Shown here: piece after piece, positions 11,910 to 20,538 of the stretch
How positions within the stretch are numbered: position 1 is the first letter of the stretch
Layout: each line of letters begins with the position of its first letter
NCBI RefSeq assembly: GCF_040529055.1
Contig: NZ_CP132342.1
Coordinates: forward strand, 4,524,001 to 4,588,000
Length of the DNA: 64,000 nucleotides
Reading direction: 5' to 3'
Source of the DNA: Xanthomonas sontii
Lineage (GTDB): Bacteria; Pseudomonadota; Gammaproteobacteria; Xanthomonadales; Xanthomonadaceae
Notes under the pieces: generated by a model
Told to the model about the DNA's origin: nothing
Seen by the model: only the letters and a program-made list of their open reading frames with translations
The model's database searches: none
Position numbers and translations under genes: made by a program

Positions 11910-12500
11910 ATGTCCTACGCCACCCTCCGCACGCTGCTCGCCTCCTGGGGCGAACTGCGTCCGCAACCTGCATCCGACTGGCAGGGCACGCTGCCGCTGC
12001 CACAGGTGCTCGCCGACTTCTATGCGCAGGTGGGGCCATGGGGCGACATCCGCGACGCCACGACCGGCCCGACCGGCCTGTCGCTGCAACTCGGCGGCAA
12101 CCCGCTCGACATTCCGCCGTTGTGCAAGCTGTGGGCGCTGCAGGCCGGCTACCGCTGGAACGCGATCGACGGCAAGCCCATTGCCGCCTGGCACGACCAC
12201 TGGCTGGTGATCGCGGACCAGGGCGCGGATCCTGTCATCCTCGACACCGCCAGCGGCGGCGTGCTGTTCGCGTTCCACGGGGCCGGCGCATGGCGCCCCC
12301 GACCGCTGGCCGCCAGCCTGGAGATCGCATTCGGTGGTCTGGCGACCATGGCCAACACCATGGCCGAACTCGGCGATGCCGCATTCGACGACAGCGCCGC
12401 GCTGTGCGCCACTGCCCGCAACGCGGTCGCCGCGTCGATGGCCGCCTATCTGGGCAGCGACGTCGAGGCCGCGCGCTTTCTGGAAACGCTGGATTGGTAG
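11910..12500 (+). CDS. SMI1/KNR4 (SUKH)-like protein, tentative
   Basis: 196 residues. The opening LPLPQVLADFYAQVGPWG and the later WHDHWLVIADQGADPVILD recall the SUKH/SMI1 fold (a loading strand, FYxxxG, then W-x-x-I-G/A-D-x-G...D), common in bacterial immunity proteins against nuclease toxins and in general housekeeping roles. No toxin gene is adjacent; the neighbour upstream is a broken DUF4291 gene. Two starts are possible: ATG 11910 (used) and ATG 11877; neither has a strong ribosome site. Family assignment is by pattern only. Confidence 0.6.
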   Translation: MSYATLRTLLASWGELRPQPASDWQGTLPLPQVLADFYAQVGPWGDIRDATTGPTGLSLQLGGNPLDIPPLCKLWALQAGYRWNAIDGKPIAAWHDHWLVIADQGADPVILDTASGGVLFAFHGAGAWRPRPLAASLEIAFGGLATMANTMAELGDAAFDDSAALCATARNAVAASMAAYLGSDVEAARFLETLDW

Positions 12501-12718
12501 CGGTCTGAGCAAGCAAGGCGCGGCTGCGCCAAGCGCGACGTCTACGCCCAGATTGGCGACGGCATCGCCCCTGCCGGTCGCCCCACCGCGATCACGCGGC
12601 TACATGGTGATGTTCCAGGGAGCGTGCCTGCCGACCCGCGATTATCGTGCACCGCATCACAACTTCTCGCTCCCGATGAGGTAGCGTGACCATCGGGGTC
12701 CAAACAGGGGATTTGCCG

Positions 12719-15001
12719 ATGACGTTTCGTACCACACGGCGCGGGCTGTTGCTCGGCGCCGGTTCGTTCGCGTTGCTGTCGCACGTGCCGATGGGCCTGG
12801 CCCTGCCGCGCACGCCAGCGAAGACGCCGGCCTTCATCGATGCGCTGATCGCGCGGATGACGCCGGAAGAGAAGGCCGGGCAGCTGACCCTGTTCGGTTC
12901 GGCGCAGCAGACCGATGCGGCGGCCGCCGCCAATCCGGTCAACGTGCGCCCCACCGCCGAGGGCCAGTTGGCCGCGGCGCGCGCCGGACGCCTGACCGGC
13001 ATCTTCAACGGCTCCAACGTGCGCTGGCACCAGCAACTGCAGCAGGCCGCGCTGGAGAGCCGGCTGAAGATTCCGATGCTGTTCGCCGCCGATGTGATCC
13101 ATGGCTTCACCACCGTGTTCCCGGTGCCGCTGGGCGAAGCCGCCAGCTTCGAGCCGGAGCTGGCGCAACGCACCGCGCGTGCCGCCGCACTGGAGGCCAG
13201 CGCGGTCGGCATCGACTGGACCTTCGCGCCGATGGTCGACATCGCCCGCGATGCGCGCTGGGGCCGCGGCGTGGAAGGCAGCGGCGAGGATGTGCTGCTG
13301 GGCCGGCGTTTCGCCGAGGCCCGCGTGCGCGGCTTCCAGGGCGATGGCATCGACCATGCCGATGCGCTGGCCGCCTGCGCCAAGCACTTCGCGGCCTATG
13401 GCGCGGCCGAGGCCGGCCTGGACTACAACACGGTCGACATCTCCGAGCGCACCCTCCGCGAGGTGTATTTCCCGCCGTTCCAGGCCGCCTTCGGCGCCGG
13501 CGCGGTGACCACCATGGCTTCCTTCAACGAGCTGTCCGGCGTGCCCGCCACCGCCAACACCTGGCTGCTGAGCCAGGTGCTGCGCGGCGAGTGGAACTAC
13601 AGCGGCCTGGTCGTCTCCGACTACACCGGCGACCTGGAACTGGTCGCGCACGGCTACGCCCGCGATGCGCGCGACGCGGCGCGGCTGGCGTTCCTGGCCG
13701 GCGTGGACATCAGCATGCAGAGCGGGCTGTACCTGCAGCACCTGCCTGGCCTGGTCGCCGACGGTGCGGTGCCGATGGCGCGGCTGGACGACGCGGTGCG
13801 CCGCGTGCTGCGCTTCAAGGCCGCGCTGGGCCTGTTCGACGACCCGTTCCTGCGCATCGTGCCCGAGCGCGCGCAGGCGCGGCAGCGGCGCCCGGAGACG
13901 CTGGCACTGGCGCACGAGGCCGCACGCAAATCGGTGGTGCTGCTCAAGAACGAGGGCGAACTGCTGCCGCTCAAGCGCCAGGGCCAGCGCATCGCGCTGA
14001 TCGGGCCGATGGCCAGCAACTGGGTGGAGAGCGCCGGACCGTGGACGCTGTTCGGCGGCGACGACAGCGGCAACGACCTGGCCACGGCCCTGCGCGCGCA
14101 ATTGGCCGATCCGGCCGCGTTGCAGGTGGTGGAAGGCTGCGCGTTCGAACACGCACTGCCGGGCGGCGTGCAGGCGGCGGTGGCCGCAGCGACCGCCGCC
14201 GACGTGGCGATCCTGGCGATCGGCGAACCGCTGCGCTACTCCGGCGAAGCGCAGTCGCGCACCGACATCAGCATCCCCGGCGCGCAGCAGTCGCTGCTGG
14301 CCGCCGTGGCGGCCACCGGCACGCCGGTGGTGGTGGTGCTCAGCAATGGCCGTGCGCTGGTGCTCGACGGCGCGGTGCTGGACGCGCCGGCGATCCTGGT
14401 CAGCTGGTTCCTCGGCTCGGCCTCCGGCCCGGCGCTGGCCGACATCCTGTTCGGCGTGCACGGCCCCTCCGGGCGCCTGCCGGTGAGCTTCCCGCACGAA
14501 TCCGGGCAGTCGCCGTACTACTACGCGCACAAGCCCACCGGTCGCCCGGATCCGCGCCCGAATGCGCTGACGCCCTTCACCACCCACTACCGCACGATCT
14601 CCAACACCGCGTTGTTCCCGTTCGGCCACGGCCTGACCTATGGCCGCATCGAGTACGGCGAACTGACCTTGAGCACGTCGCGGCTGGCCGCCGGCGGCAC
14701 GCTGAAGATCGCCGCACGCATCCACAACCGCGGCCACCGCGACGCCGAGGAAGTGGTGCAACTGTACGTCCGCGACCGCAGCGCCAGCATCACCCGCCCG
14801 GTGCGCGAACTGAAGGATTTCCGCAAGGTCGCGGTGCCGGCCGGCGGCAGCGCCAGCGTGGACTTCGTGCTGCGCCGCGAGGATCTGCTGTTCGTGGGCC
14901 AGGCGCTCAAGCCGACGGTGGAACCGGGCCAGTTCGATCTGTGGGTCGCGCCTTCGGCGCAGGCACCGGGGCTGACGGCCAGCTTCGAACTGCTGGGCTG
15001 A
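12719..15001 (+). CDS. bglX: Family 3 glycoside hydrolase (beta-glucosidase, BglX-like)
   Basis: Secreted or periplasmic beta-glucosidase/xylosidase of GH3, 760 residues. An N-terminal signal with twin arginine (TTRRGLLLGAGSFALL) ends near ALA. Domain order is the (beta/alpha)8 barrel (about 35-370) with KHFAAYGAAE and the nucleophile Asp in VVSDYTG, the alpha/beta sandwich (about 385-600; SGEAQSRTDISIPGAQQ carries the acid/base region), then a fibronectin-III-like domain (about 660-760). The ATG at 12719 begins directly before the signal; an in-frame ATG at 12686 would bury it. It probably releases glucose or xylose from plant or oligosaccharide substrates. Confidence 0.93.
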   Translation: MTFRTTRRGLLLGAGSFALLSHVPMGLALPRTPAKTPAFIDALIARMTPEEKAGQLTLFGSAQQTDAAAAANPVNVRPTAEGQLAAARAGRLTGIFNGSNVRWHQQLQQAALESRLKIPMLFAADVIHGFTTVFPVPLGEAASFEPELAQRTARAAALEASAVGIDWTFAPMVDIARDARWGRGVEGSGEDVLLGRRFAEARVRGFQGDGIDHADALAACAKHFAAYGAAEAGLDYNTVDISERTLREVYFPPFQAAFGAGAVTTMASFNELSGVPATANTWLLSQVLRGEWNYSGLVVSDYTGDLELVAHGYARDARDAARLAFLAGVDISMQSGLYLQHLPGLVADGAVPMARLDDAVRRVLRFKAALGLFDDPFLRIVPERAQARQRRPETLALAHEAARKSVVLLKNEGELLPLKRQGQRIALIGPMASNWVESAGPWTLFGGDDSGNDLATALRAQLADPAALQVVEGCAFEHALPGGVQAAVAAATAADVAILAIGEPLRYSGEAQSRTDISIPGAQQSLLAAVAATGTPVVVVLSNGRALVLDGAVLDAPAILVSWFLGSASGPALADILFGVHGPSGRLPVSFPHESGQSPYYYAHKPTGRPDPRPNALTPFTTHYRTISNTALFPFGHGLTYGRIEYGELTLSTSRLAAGGTLKIAARIHNRGHRDAEEVVQLYVRDRSASITRPVRELKDFRKVAVPAGGSASVDFVLRREDLLFVGQALKPTVEPGQFDLWVAPSAQAPGLTASFELLG

Positions 15002-15220
15002 TCGCCGCCGCGGCAACCGCTGGCGGTAGCGGCCACGCGGTCGCCACCGTGGCCGGCGCGTGGCCAACGTGGGCGGCGTTTCACGTCGGCGGCACTGCGG
15101 GCTGTCGCGTCACGATGCGCGATGCGGCATGAGACCTCATTGCGGGAGCGGCTCCAGGCGGTTTTGAGACTACACGGAGCCCTTCCCGCAGAGCCGTGCG
15201 GAGCCTTACCTGGGTGCACT

Positions 15221-15243
15221 GTGGCAGGGACTTCAGTCCCGAC
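15221..15243 (+). repeat. REP-like palindrome, GTGG head (copy 1 of the duplication)
   Basis: GTGG head, CA, GGGACTTCAGTCCC, GAC; one base differs from the usual GTGGGA. Confidence 0.85.
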
Positions 15244-15447
15244 GCTTTGCAGGGTCTGGCGGTGGCGGCCACGCGGTCGCCACCGTGGCCGGCGCGTGGC
15301 CAACGTGGGCGGCACTGCGGGCTGCCGCGTCACGATGCGCGATGCGCGATGCGGCATGAGACCTCATCGCGGGGGCGGCTCCAGGCGGTTTTGAGACTAC
15401 ACGGAGCCGTTCCCGCAGAGCCGTGCGGAGCCTTACCCGGGTGCACT

Positions 15448-15470
15448 GTGGGAGGGACTTCAGTCCCGAC
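15448..15470 (+). repeat. REP-like palindrome, GTGG head (copy 2 of the duplication)
   Basis: Exact match to the subfamily: GTGG, GA, GGGACTTCAGTCCC, GAC. Confidence 0.88.
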
Positions 15471-15586
15471 GCTTTGCAGGGTCAGGCACCCGGCAGGCTT
15501 CGCTCGCTGCGACTGCAGCATCGTGCATTCCGGCATGCCCTCGCCGTGTCGGAACTGGCGAAGACCACGCGCCGCGACGCGCGCGC

Positions 15587-18103
15587 CTACCCCGCCAATT
15601 CCGCAGCCAGGAAAGGCGCCGTTCGGCTGCCTGCATGCGTCGCCACCACGCCCGGCACGCCCGCCGCCACGACCTTGCCGCCCGCCCCGCCCGCGCCTGG
15701 CCCCATGTCAATGATCCAGTCGCTGGCCGCGGCCACGCGCATGTCGTGCTCCACTGCCACCACGGTGTTGCCCGCCTCCACCAGCCCGTGCAATTGCCGC
15801 AGCAGCGTGTCCACGTCGGCCGGATGCAGACCGGTGGTGGGTTCGTCCAGCACGTACACGGTGCCGCGGCGCTGCGCGCGCTGCAGTTCGGTGGCCAGCT
15901 TGATCCGCTGCGCCTCGCCGCCGGACAGTTCGGTGGCCGGCTGGCCCAGGCGCAGATAGCCCAGGCCCACCTCCATCAGCACCTGCAGCGGCCGCGCGAT
16001 CGCCGCATCGTCGGCAAAGAACTCCAGCGCCTGCGCCACGGTCATGCGCAGCACCTGTGCGATGTTCTGGCCGCGCAGTTCGATCTCCAGCGTCTTGGCG
16101 TTGTAGCGCGCGCCATGGCAGGTCGGGCACGGCGCATACACGCTGGGCATGAACAGCAGCTCCACGCTCACCGCACCCTCGCCTTCGCAGGTCTCGCAGC
16201 GGCCCTTGGCGACGTTGAACGAAAAACGCCCGGCGTCGTACTTGCGCTTGCGCGCTGCCGGCGTGGCCGCGAAGCGCTTGCGCACATGGTCGAACAGGCC
16301 GGTGTAGGTCGCCAGGTTGGAGCGCGGCGTGCGCCCGATCGGCGCCTGGTCCACCTGTACCAATCGCCGCACGTGTTCCAGGCCGCCGGCAATGTAGCCA
16401 TCGGTGGCGACGCGCGCACCGCGCTCCAGCGGATCCAGTTCCTCGTCCGCCTCGGCCGGCGCCTGCCCCAGTTGCGTGCCCAGCAATTCCACCAGCGCCT
16501 GGCTGACCAGCGAGGACTTGCCCGAGCCGGACACGCCGGTGACCGTGGTGAACACGCCCAGCGGGATGTCCACGTCCAGCGCGACCACGTTGTTGCGGCT
16601 GACCTCGCGCAACTGCAGCCAGGCCTCCGGCGAGCGCGACGCCTGCGCAGCGGCGTGCGGTTCGGCGAACAGGTAGCGGCGCGTGGACGAGGCCTGCACC
16701 TGCGCCAATCCCGCGGGCGGACCGCTGTACAGCACCTGCCCGCCGTGCTCGCCGGCACCGGGGCCGACATCGACGATCCAGTCGGCATGGCGGATCACGT
16801 CGATCTCGTGCTCGACCACGAACAGCGAATTGCCAGCGCCCTTGAGCTGGTCCAGCGCACCCAGCAACGCCTGCGTGTCGGCCGGATGCAGGCCCGCCGA
16901 CGGCTCGTCCATCACGTAGACCACGCCGAACAGCTGCGAGCGGATCTGCGTGGCCAGGCGCAGCCGCTGCAGTTCGCCCGGCGACAGCGTCGGCGTACTG
17001 CGTTCCAGGGTCAGATAACCCAGGCCCAACGCCTCCACCACCTGGATCCGCGCCAGCAGGTCCTGGGCGATGCGCTGCGCGGCCAGCGCCTGCTCCGGAT
17101 GCCGCGATCGGCCCTGCATGCGGCCTTCCGCCGCGGGACGCAGCAGCTCGGCCACCTCGCCGAGCGGGCGCTGTGACAGTTCGCCGATGTCCAGCCCGGC
17201 GAAGGTCACCGACAGCGCCTCGCGGCGCAGCCGCTTGCCGTCGCAGCTGGGGCACGCGGTGCTGATCAGGTATTGCGCCACGCGTTTCTTGATCAGCGCG
17301 CTCTGCGTGCTGGCGAAGGTATGCAGCACGTAACGGCGCGCGCTGCTGAAGGTGCCCATGTACGCCGGCTCCTGCTTGCGCTTGAGCGCACGCTGGGTCT
17401 CGGCCAGGGTGAAGCCGGGATACACCGGCACGGTCGGTTGCTCGTCGGTGTACAGGATCCAGTCGCGGGTCTTCTTCGGTAATTTCGCCCACGGCACGTC
17501 GACGTCGTGGCCGAGCGTGGTGAGGATGTCGCGCAGGTTCTGCCCGTGCCAAGCCGGCGGCCACGCCGCCACTGCCCGCTCGCGGATGCTCAGCGAACGG
17601 TCCGGCACCATCGACGCCTCGGTGGCGTCGTAGATGCGCCCCAGCCCATGGCAGGTGGGGCAGGCGCCGGCCGGCGTGTTCGGCGAGAAGCCGTCGGCAT
17701 GGATGATGTCCTGCCCCGGCGGATACGTGCCGGCGCGCGAATACAGCATGCGCAGCGAGTTGGAGATGGTGGTGACGCTGCCCACCGACGAGCGCGTGCT
17801 CGGCGCACCGCGATGCTGCTGCAGCGCCACCGCCGGCGGCAGGCCGTCGATGGCGTCCACATCGGCGACGCCGGCCTGGTCGATCAGGCGCCGCGCATAC
17901 GGCGAGATCGAATCCAGATAGCGCCGCTGCGCCTCGGCGAACAGCGTGCCGAACGCCAGCGACGACTTGCCCGAACCGGACACGCCGGTGAACACCACCA
18001 GCGCATCGCGCGGCAGCTCCACGTCCACATCCTTGAGGTTGTGCTCGCGCGCACCGCGGACGCGCACGAAGCCGGAAGCGGCGGAAGCGGGAGGCGTGGA
18101 CAT
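15587..18103 (-). CDS. UvrA-like ATPase lacking the UvrB-binding insertion (UvrA2 class)
   Basis: 838-residue ABC-type DNA-damage-recognition ATPase with two nucleotide-binding domains. Walker A motifs GVSGSGKSS occur in both halves, the signature is LSGGEAQRIKLATEL, and zinc modules are CPTCHGLGR (N half) and CETCEGEGA...CPTCHG (C half). It is about 100 residues shorter than canonical UvrA because the region binding UvrB is reduced, as in UvrA2 proteins linked to tolerance of DNA-intercalating or alkylating compounds. A TTG start five codons upstream (18118) is possible; ATG 18103 is preferred. Genuine uvrA is presumably elsewhere. Confidence 0.88.
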   Translation of the reverse strand: MSTPPASAASGFVRVRGAREHNLKDVDVELPRDALVVFTGVSGSGKSSLAFGTLFAEAQRRYLDSISPYARRLIDQAGVADVDAIDGLPPAVALQQHRGAPSTRSSVGSVTTISNSLRMLYSRAGTYPPGQDIIHADGFSPNTPAGACPTCHGLGRIYDATEASMVPDRSLSIRERAVAAWPPAWHGQNLRDILTTLGHDVDVPWAKLPKKTRDWILYTDEQPTVPVYPGFTLAETQRALKRKQEPAYMGTFSSARRYVLHTFASTQSALIKKRVAQYLISTACPSCDGKRLRREALSVTFAGLDIGELSQRPLGEVAELLRPAAEGRMQGRSRHPEQALAAQRIAQDLLARIQVVEALGLGYLTLERSTPTLSPGELQRLRLATQIRSQLFGVVYVMDEPSAGLHPADTQALLGALDQLKGAGNSLFVVEHEIDVIRHADWIVDVGPGAGEHGGQVLYSGPPAGLAQVQASSTRRYLFAEPHAAAQASRSPEAWLQLREVSRNNVVALDVDIPLGVFTTVTGVSGSGKSSLVSQALVELLGTQLGQAPAEADEELDPLERGARVATDGYIAGGLEHVRRLVQVDQAPIGRTPRSNLATYTGLFDHVRKRFAATPAARKRKYDAGRFSFNVAKGRCETCEGEGAVSVELLFMPSVYAPCPTCHGARYNAKTLEIELRGQNIAQVLRMTVAQALEFFADDAAIARPLQVLMEVGLGYLRLGQPATELSGGEAQRIKLATELQRAQRRGTVYVLDEPTTGLHPADVDTLLRQLHGLVEAGNTVVAVEHDMRVAAASDWIIDMGPGAGGAGGKVVAAGVPGVVATHAGSRTAPFLAAELAG

Positions 18104-18238
18104 GGGCAGGACCGGCAACGCGAAGGAGCGCGCAAGCTTAGCCGGTCGGCTGCCACGAGCGTGTCGCGGCGACTTTGCTGCGGCGTGTTCAGCCCGCTAT
18201 CGACGCAGAACGGCGCACCTTCTCCGGCGACGCAAGTC

Positions 18239-18880
18239 TCAGCTCAAGGCAGGCGCCGCCAGCGTGTCGGCATCCTCGTCACGCGCGGCCAACGCCTGCA
18301 TCCGCGTCACCGCACTGGCGAAGGCGCGCAGCACCGCCACACCGCGTTCGGCGTAGATCGCATGCAGCGCCTGGTAGTACCACAACGTGCCGTCGCGCCC
18401 AGCAGTGAAGCGCTCGAACACTGCCGCACCGACCTCGGGATCTTCCAGGTCGGCGACGATGCTGCGCGCGTTGTAGAGCTTGTCGCAGGCCGACACCAGC
18501 AGCACCGCGTCCGGGGCCTGCGCCAGATGCGCCAGATACGCCTGCTTGCGGATGCGCCAGTCGCGGCGCTTGGCCGGCACGTCCGCGGGCACCGCCTTGC
18601 GCTCGGCCGTGGCGTCGGTACAGGCCATCACCATGTCCGCCACCGCCTCGCCGAACTGCGCGCGGATCACGCCCTCATGGCCGGCGCCGCAATCCTCCAC
18701 CACGTCGTGCAGCAGCGCCGCGATCGCCTGGTCCTCGTCGCCGCCGGCCTCCAGCACCAGCGTCGACACGCCCAGCACGTGGCTCAGATACGGCACCGTG
18801 CCGCCCTTGCGGAACTGGCCGGCGTGGGCGATGCGCGCGTAGTCCACGGCGCGCGCGTAACGTTCGGTGAGAGCGGTCAT
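18239..18880 (-). CDS. HD-domain phosphohydrolase, SpoT/MESH1-like
   Basis: 213-residue single-domain HD hydrolase. Metal ligands are H34 (YLSH), H58-D59 (LLHDVVED) and the later Asp in SACDKLYNA (about 158). The pattern HAGQFRKGGTVPYLSHVLGV is that of RelA/SpoT hydrolase domains, so a (p)ppGpp-hydrolase-like activity is plausible, but no synthetase domain is present and the substrate is unproven. ATG 18880 starts directly before the domain; the upstream extension looks non-coding. It is 120 bp downstream of and co-directional with nothing else, and faces away from the acetyltransferase. Confidence 0.83.
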   Translation of the reverse strand: MTALTERYARAVDYARIAHAGQFRKGGTVPYLSHVLGVSTLVLEAGGDEDQAIAALLHDVVEDCGAGHEGVIRAQFGEAVADMVMACTDATAERKAVPADVPAKRRDWRIRKQAYLAHLAQAPDAVLLVSACDKLYNARSIVADLEDPEVGAAVFERFTAGRDGTLWYYQALHAIYAERGVAVLRAFASAVTRMQALAARDEDADTLAAPALS

Positions 18881-19107
18881 GCGGCGATCCTGATGGAACA
18901 GGCCGGCATTATCGCCAAACTTGCCGACGTGAGCGCGTGGAGATGCGGGTGGACGTGGCTGCTGTTCAAGCCGCGTGTGGCGTCCCATTGCATGCGTGAT
19001 GGGCCGACAGCCCGCACGGACGCGGGCTGCCGCGCAGCCCTGCCCTGGTCCAGGCGCGTTCCCCGCTTACACTTCGCTCTTCCCACACCACCGCAACGCT
19101 CGCACAC

Positions 19108-19569
19108 ATGGACGTCCGTCATCTCGACCAGCACGCCCCGGAACTACCGCAGATCGCCGCCTGGTACCACGCGGCCTGGGGCCGCGAAGCGGGTTTCTCG
19201 CTGGACGACGAACTGCGCCAACTGCAGCGCGCCCCGAATGCGCACGACCTGCCGCGCGTGCTGGCGGCCTTCGACGGCCCTCGACTGATCGCCGCCGTGC
19301 AGCTGAAATACCGGGAAATGGACGCCTTCCCGCAATACCCATACTGGTTGGGCGGCATGTACGTGGACACGGCCTATCGCGGACGTGGCATCGCCGGCCG
19401 CCTGCTCGCCCATGCCCTGGCCGACGCCGCGGACCTGGGCCTGGACGCCCTGTACCTGCAGACCGAGCACTTGGACGGCGGCCTGTACGCCCGCCACGGC
19501 TGGCAGCCCGTGCAGGAAGCCGATTCCTACGGCAGCCGCGTGCTGCTGATGGTCCGCCCGGTCGGCTGA
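19108..19569 (+). CDS. GNAT-family N-acetyltransferase
   Basis: 153-residue GNAT fold enzyme. The acetyl-CoA pyrophosphate-binding loop is YRGRGIAGRLL (about 90-100), preceded by the beta-4 strand GGMYVDTAYR and followed by LYLQTEHLDGGLYARHGW, a typical beta-5/alpha-4 segment. The acceptor is unknown. It is a single gene divergent from the HD hydrolase. Confidence 0.86.
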   Translation: MDVRHLDQHAPELPQIAAWYHAAWGREAGFSLDDELRQLQRAPNAHDLPRVLAAFDGPRLIAAVQLKYREMDAFPQYPYWLGGMYVDTAYRGRGIAGRLLAHALADAADLGLDALYLQTEHLDGGLYARHGWQPVQEADSYGSRVLLMVRPVG

Positions 19570-19683
19570 GTGGGTGCCCAGGGGGCCGCGTCTGCACATT
19601 ACTTTTCCCCCGCGCCGCGTTAACGTGGCGCTTGGAAAGATAGGGCGTCAGCCACCAACCGACCGCTCGATCGACAGACACGC

Positions 19684-19974
19684 ATGAACGCAGCGCCGAG
19701 GATGCAACCCACCATGATCACCGACACCGCCCACGCCGTGGACGACACCGCCACCGACAGCGCCCCGACCCCGCCCGCGCGCCGTGCCGCCATCTCCGGC
19801 CGCGCCGCCGCGCACAGCGTGTACCGCTCGCCGCTGTCCGCCGACGACGCCAGCGGCGACGCGCTGCGCCTGCGCGAACAACGCGCCAAGCGCGCGGCAC
19901 AGGTCGCCGCCGTCGGCACCGTCGCCGCCCTGGCTGCCGTGGCCCTGATCGCCTGGCGTCGCGCACGGCGCTGA
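19684..19974 (+). CDS. Small C-terminally anchored membrane protein, unknown
   Basis: 96 residues. A polar Pro/Ala/Thr-rich stretch (about 1-65) is followed by a basic RLREQRAKRAA and one C-terminal transmembrane helix (about 70-90, VAAVGTVAALAAVALIAW) ending in RRARR. No family was recognised. Starts at 19702 or 19714 are equally possible. It precedes the secreted protein at 20053 by 78 bp and reads in the same direction. Confidence 0.6.
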   Translation: MNAAPRMQPTMITDTAHAVDDTATDSAPTPPARRAAISGRAAAHSVYRSPLSADDASGDALRLREQRAKRAAQVAAVGTVAALAAVALIAWRRARR

Positions 19975-20052
19975 CCGCGCAACAGCCCAAGACGCATCCG
20001 GCATCATGCGCCGAGCAGGAAGCTCGCCACCGCCCACGCAGGGAACGTTCTC

Positions 20053-20475
20053 ATGACGCCATGGCACCGCATCGCCCAATTCGCCGGCCTGGCGCTGGTC
20101 GCCAGCGCCTGCAGCATGCCCGCCGCCGCCCGCAAGACGCCCATGGCCTCCGAGGTGCTGAGCGTCCCGGCCGACCTGCCCAACCAGCGCCTGTTCGACT
20201 GCGCCGAATCCAGCATCGCCACCCTGTCGGAGACCAGCAGTTCCTGGCCCAAGGTCACCCGCGAAGACCCGGCCAAGGGCATCCTGGAATCGGGCGACTT
20301 CCCCGAAACGAACCGCAGCGGTTTTCGCCTGCGCCTGGAGCGCCCACCGGGCGCCAGCCAAGCCAAGCTCGCCCTCAAGGGCGCTGGCGCCTACTTCGTC
20401 GACCTGGGCGTCGACCAGGCGATGCAAGATCTCAAGACCGCGTTGGATCGCTGCGTCGCCACGCGGCCGCTGTGA
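20053..20475 (+). CDS. Exported small protein, candidate immunity partner of the next gene
   Basis: 140 residues with an N-terminal signal (HRIAQFAGLALVASACSMPAAA); VASAC is a weak lipobox, so it may be a lipoprotein, otherwise a periplasmic protein. The mature part has two Cys and no recognised domain. It ends 63 bp upstream of a probable XVIPCD effector and is co-directional. In Xanthomonas, T4SS effectors are commonly paired with an adjacent exported immunity protein, so an immunity role is inferred from position only. ATG 20053 follows AGGGAA at a suitable distance. Confidence 0.65.
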   Translation: MTPWHRIAQFAGLALVASACSMPAAARKTPMASEVLSVPADLPNQRLFDCAESSIATLSETSSSWPKVTREDPAKGILESGDFPETNRSGFRLRLERPPGASQAKLALKGAGAYFVDLGVDQAMQDLKTALDRCVATRPL

Positions 20476-20538
20476 GCCCGAATAGCACACGATAGTTCTG
20501 ACTCCCGCGCCGTACAGCGACCAAGGTAGGACACGACC

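Larger units (their letters stand above)
15021..15483 (+). repeat. Tandem direct duplication, about 230 bp x 2, each ending in a REP
   Basis: Copy 1 is 15021-15256 and copy 2 is 15257-15483, nearly identical. Copy 2 lacks about 10 bp present near 15080 in copy 1 and has one extra GATGCGC unit. Each copy ends with the GGGACTTCAGTCCC palindrome and GCTTTGCAGGGTC. No coding content was recognised. It fills most of the gap between the glucosidase and uvrA2. Confidence 0.9.

Noticed and set aside
12542..15067. 841-codon open frame opposite the GH3 gene
   Set aside because: Antisense shadow with His/Gln/Arg/Ala-rich composition.
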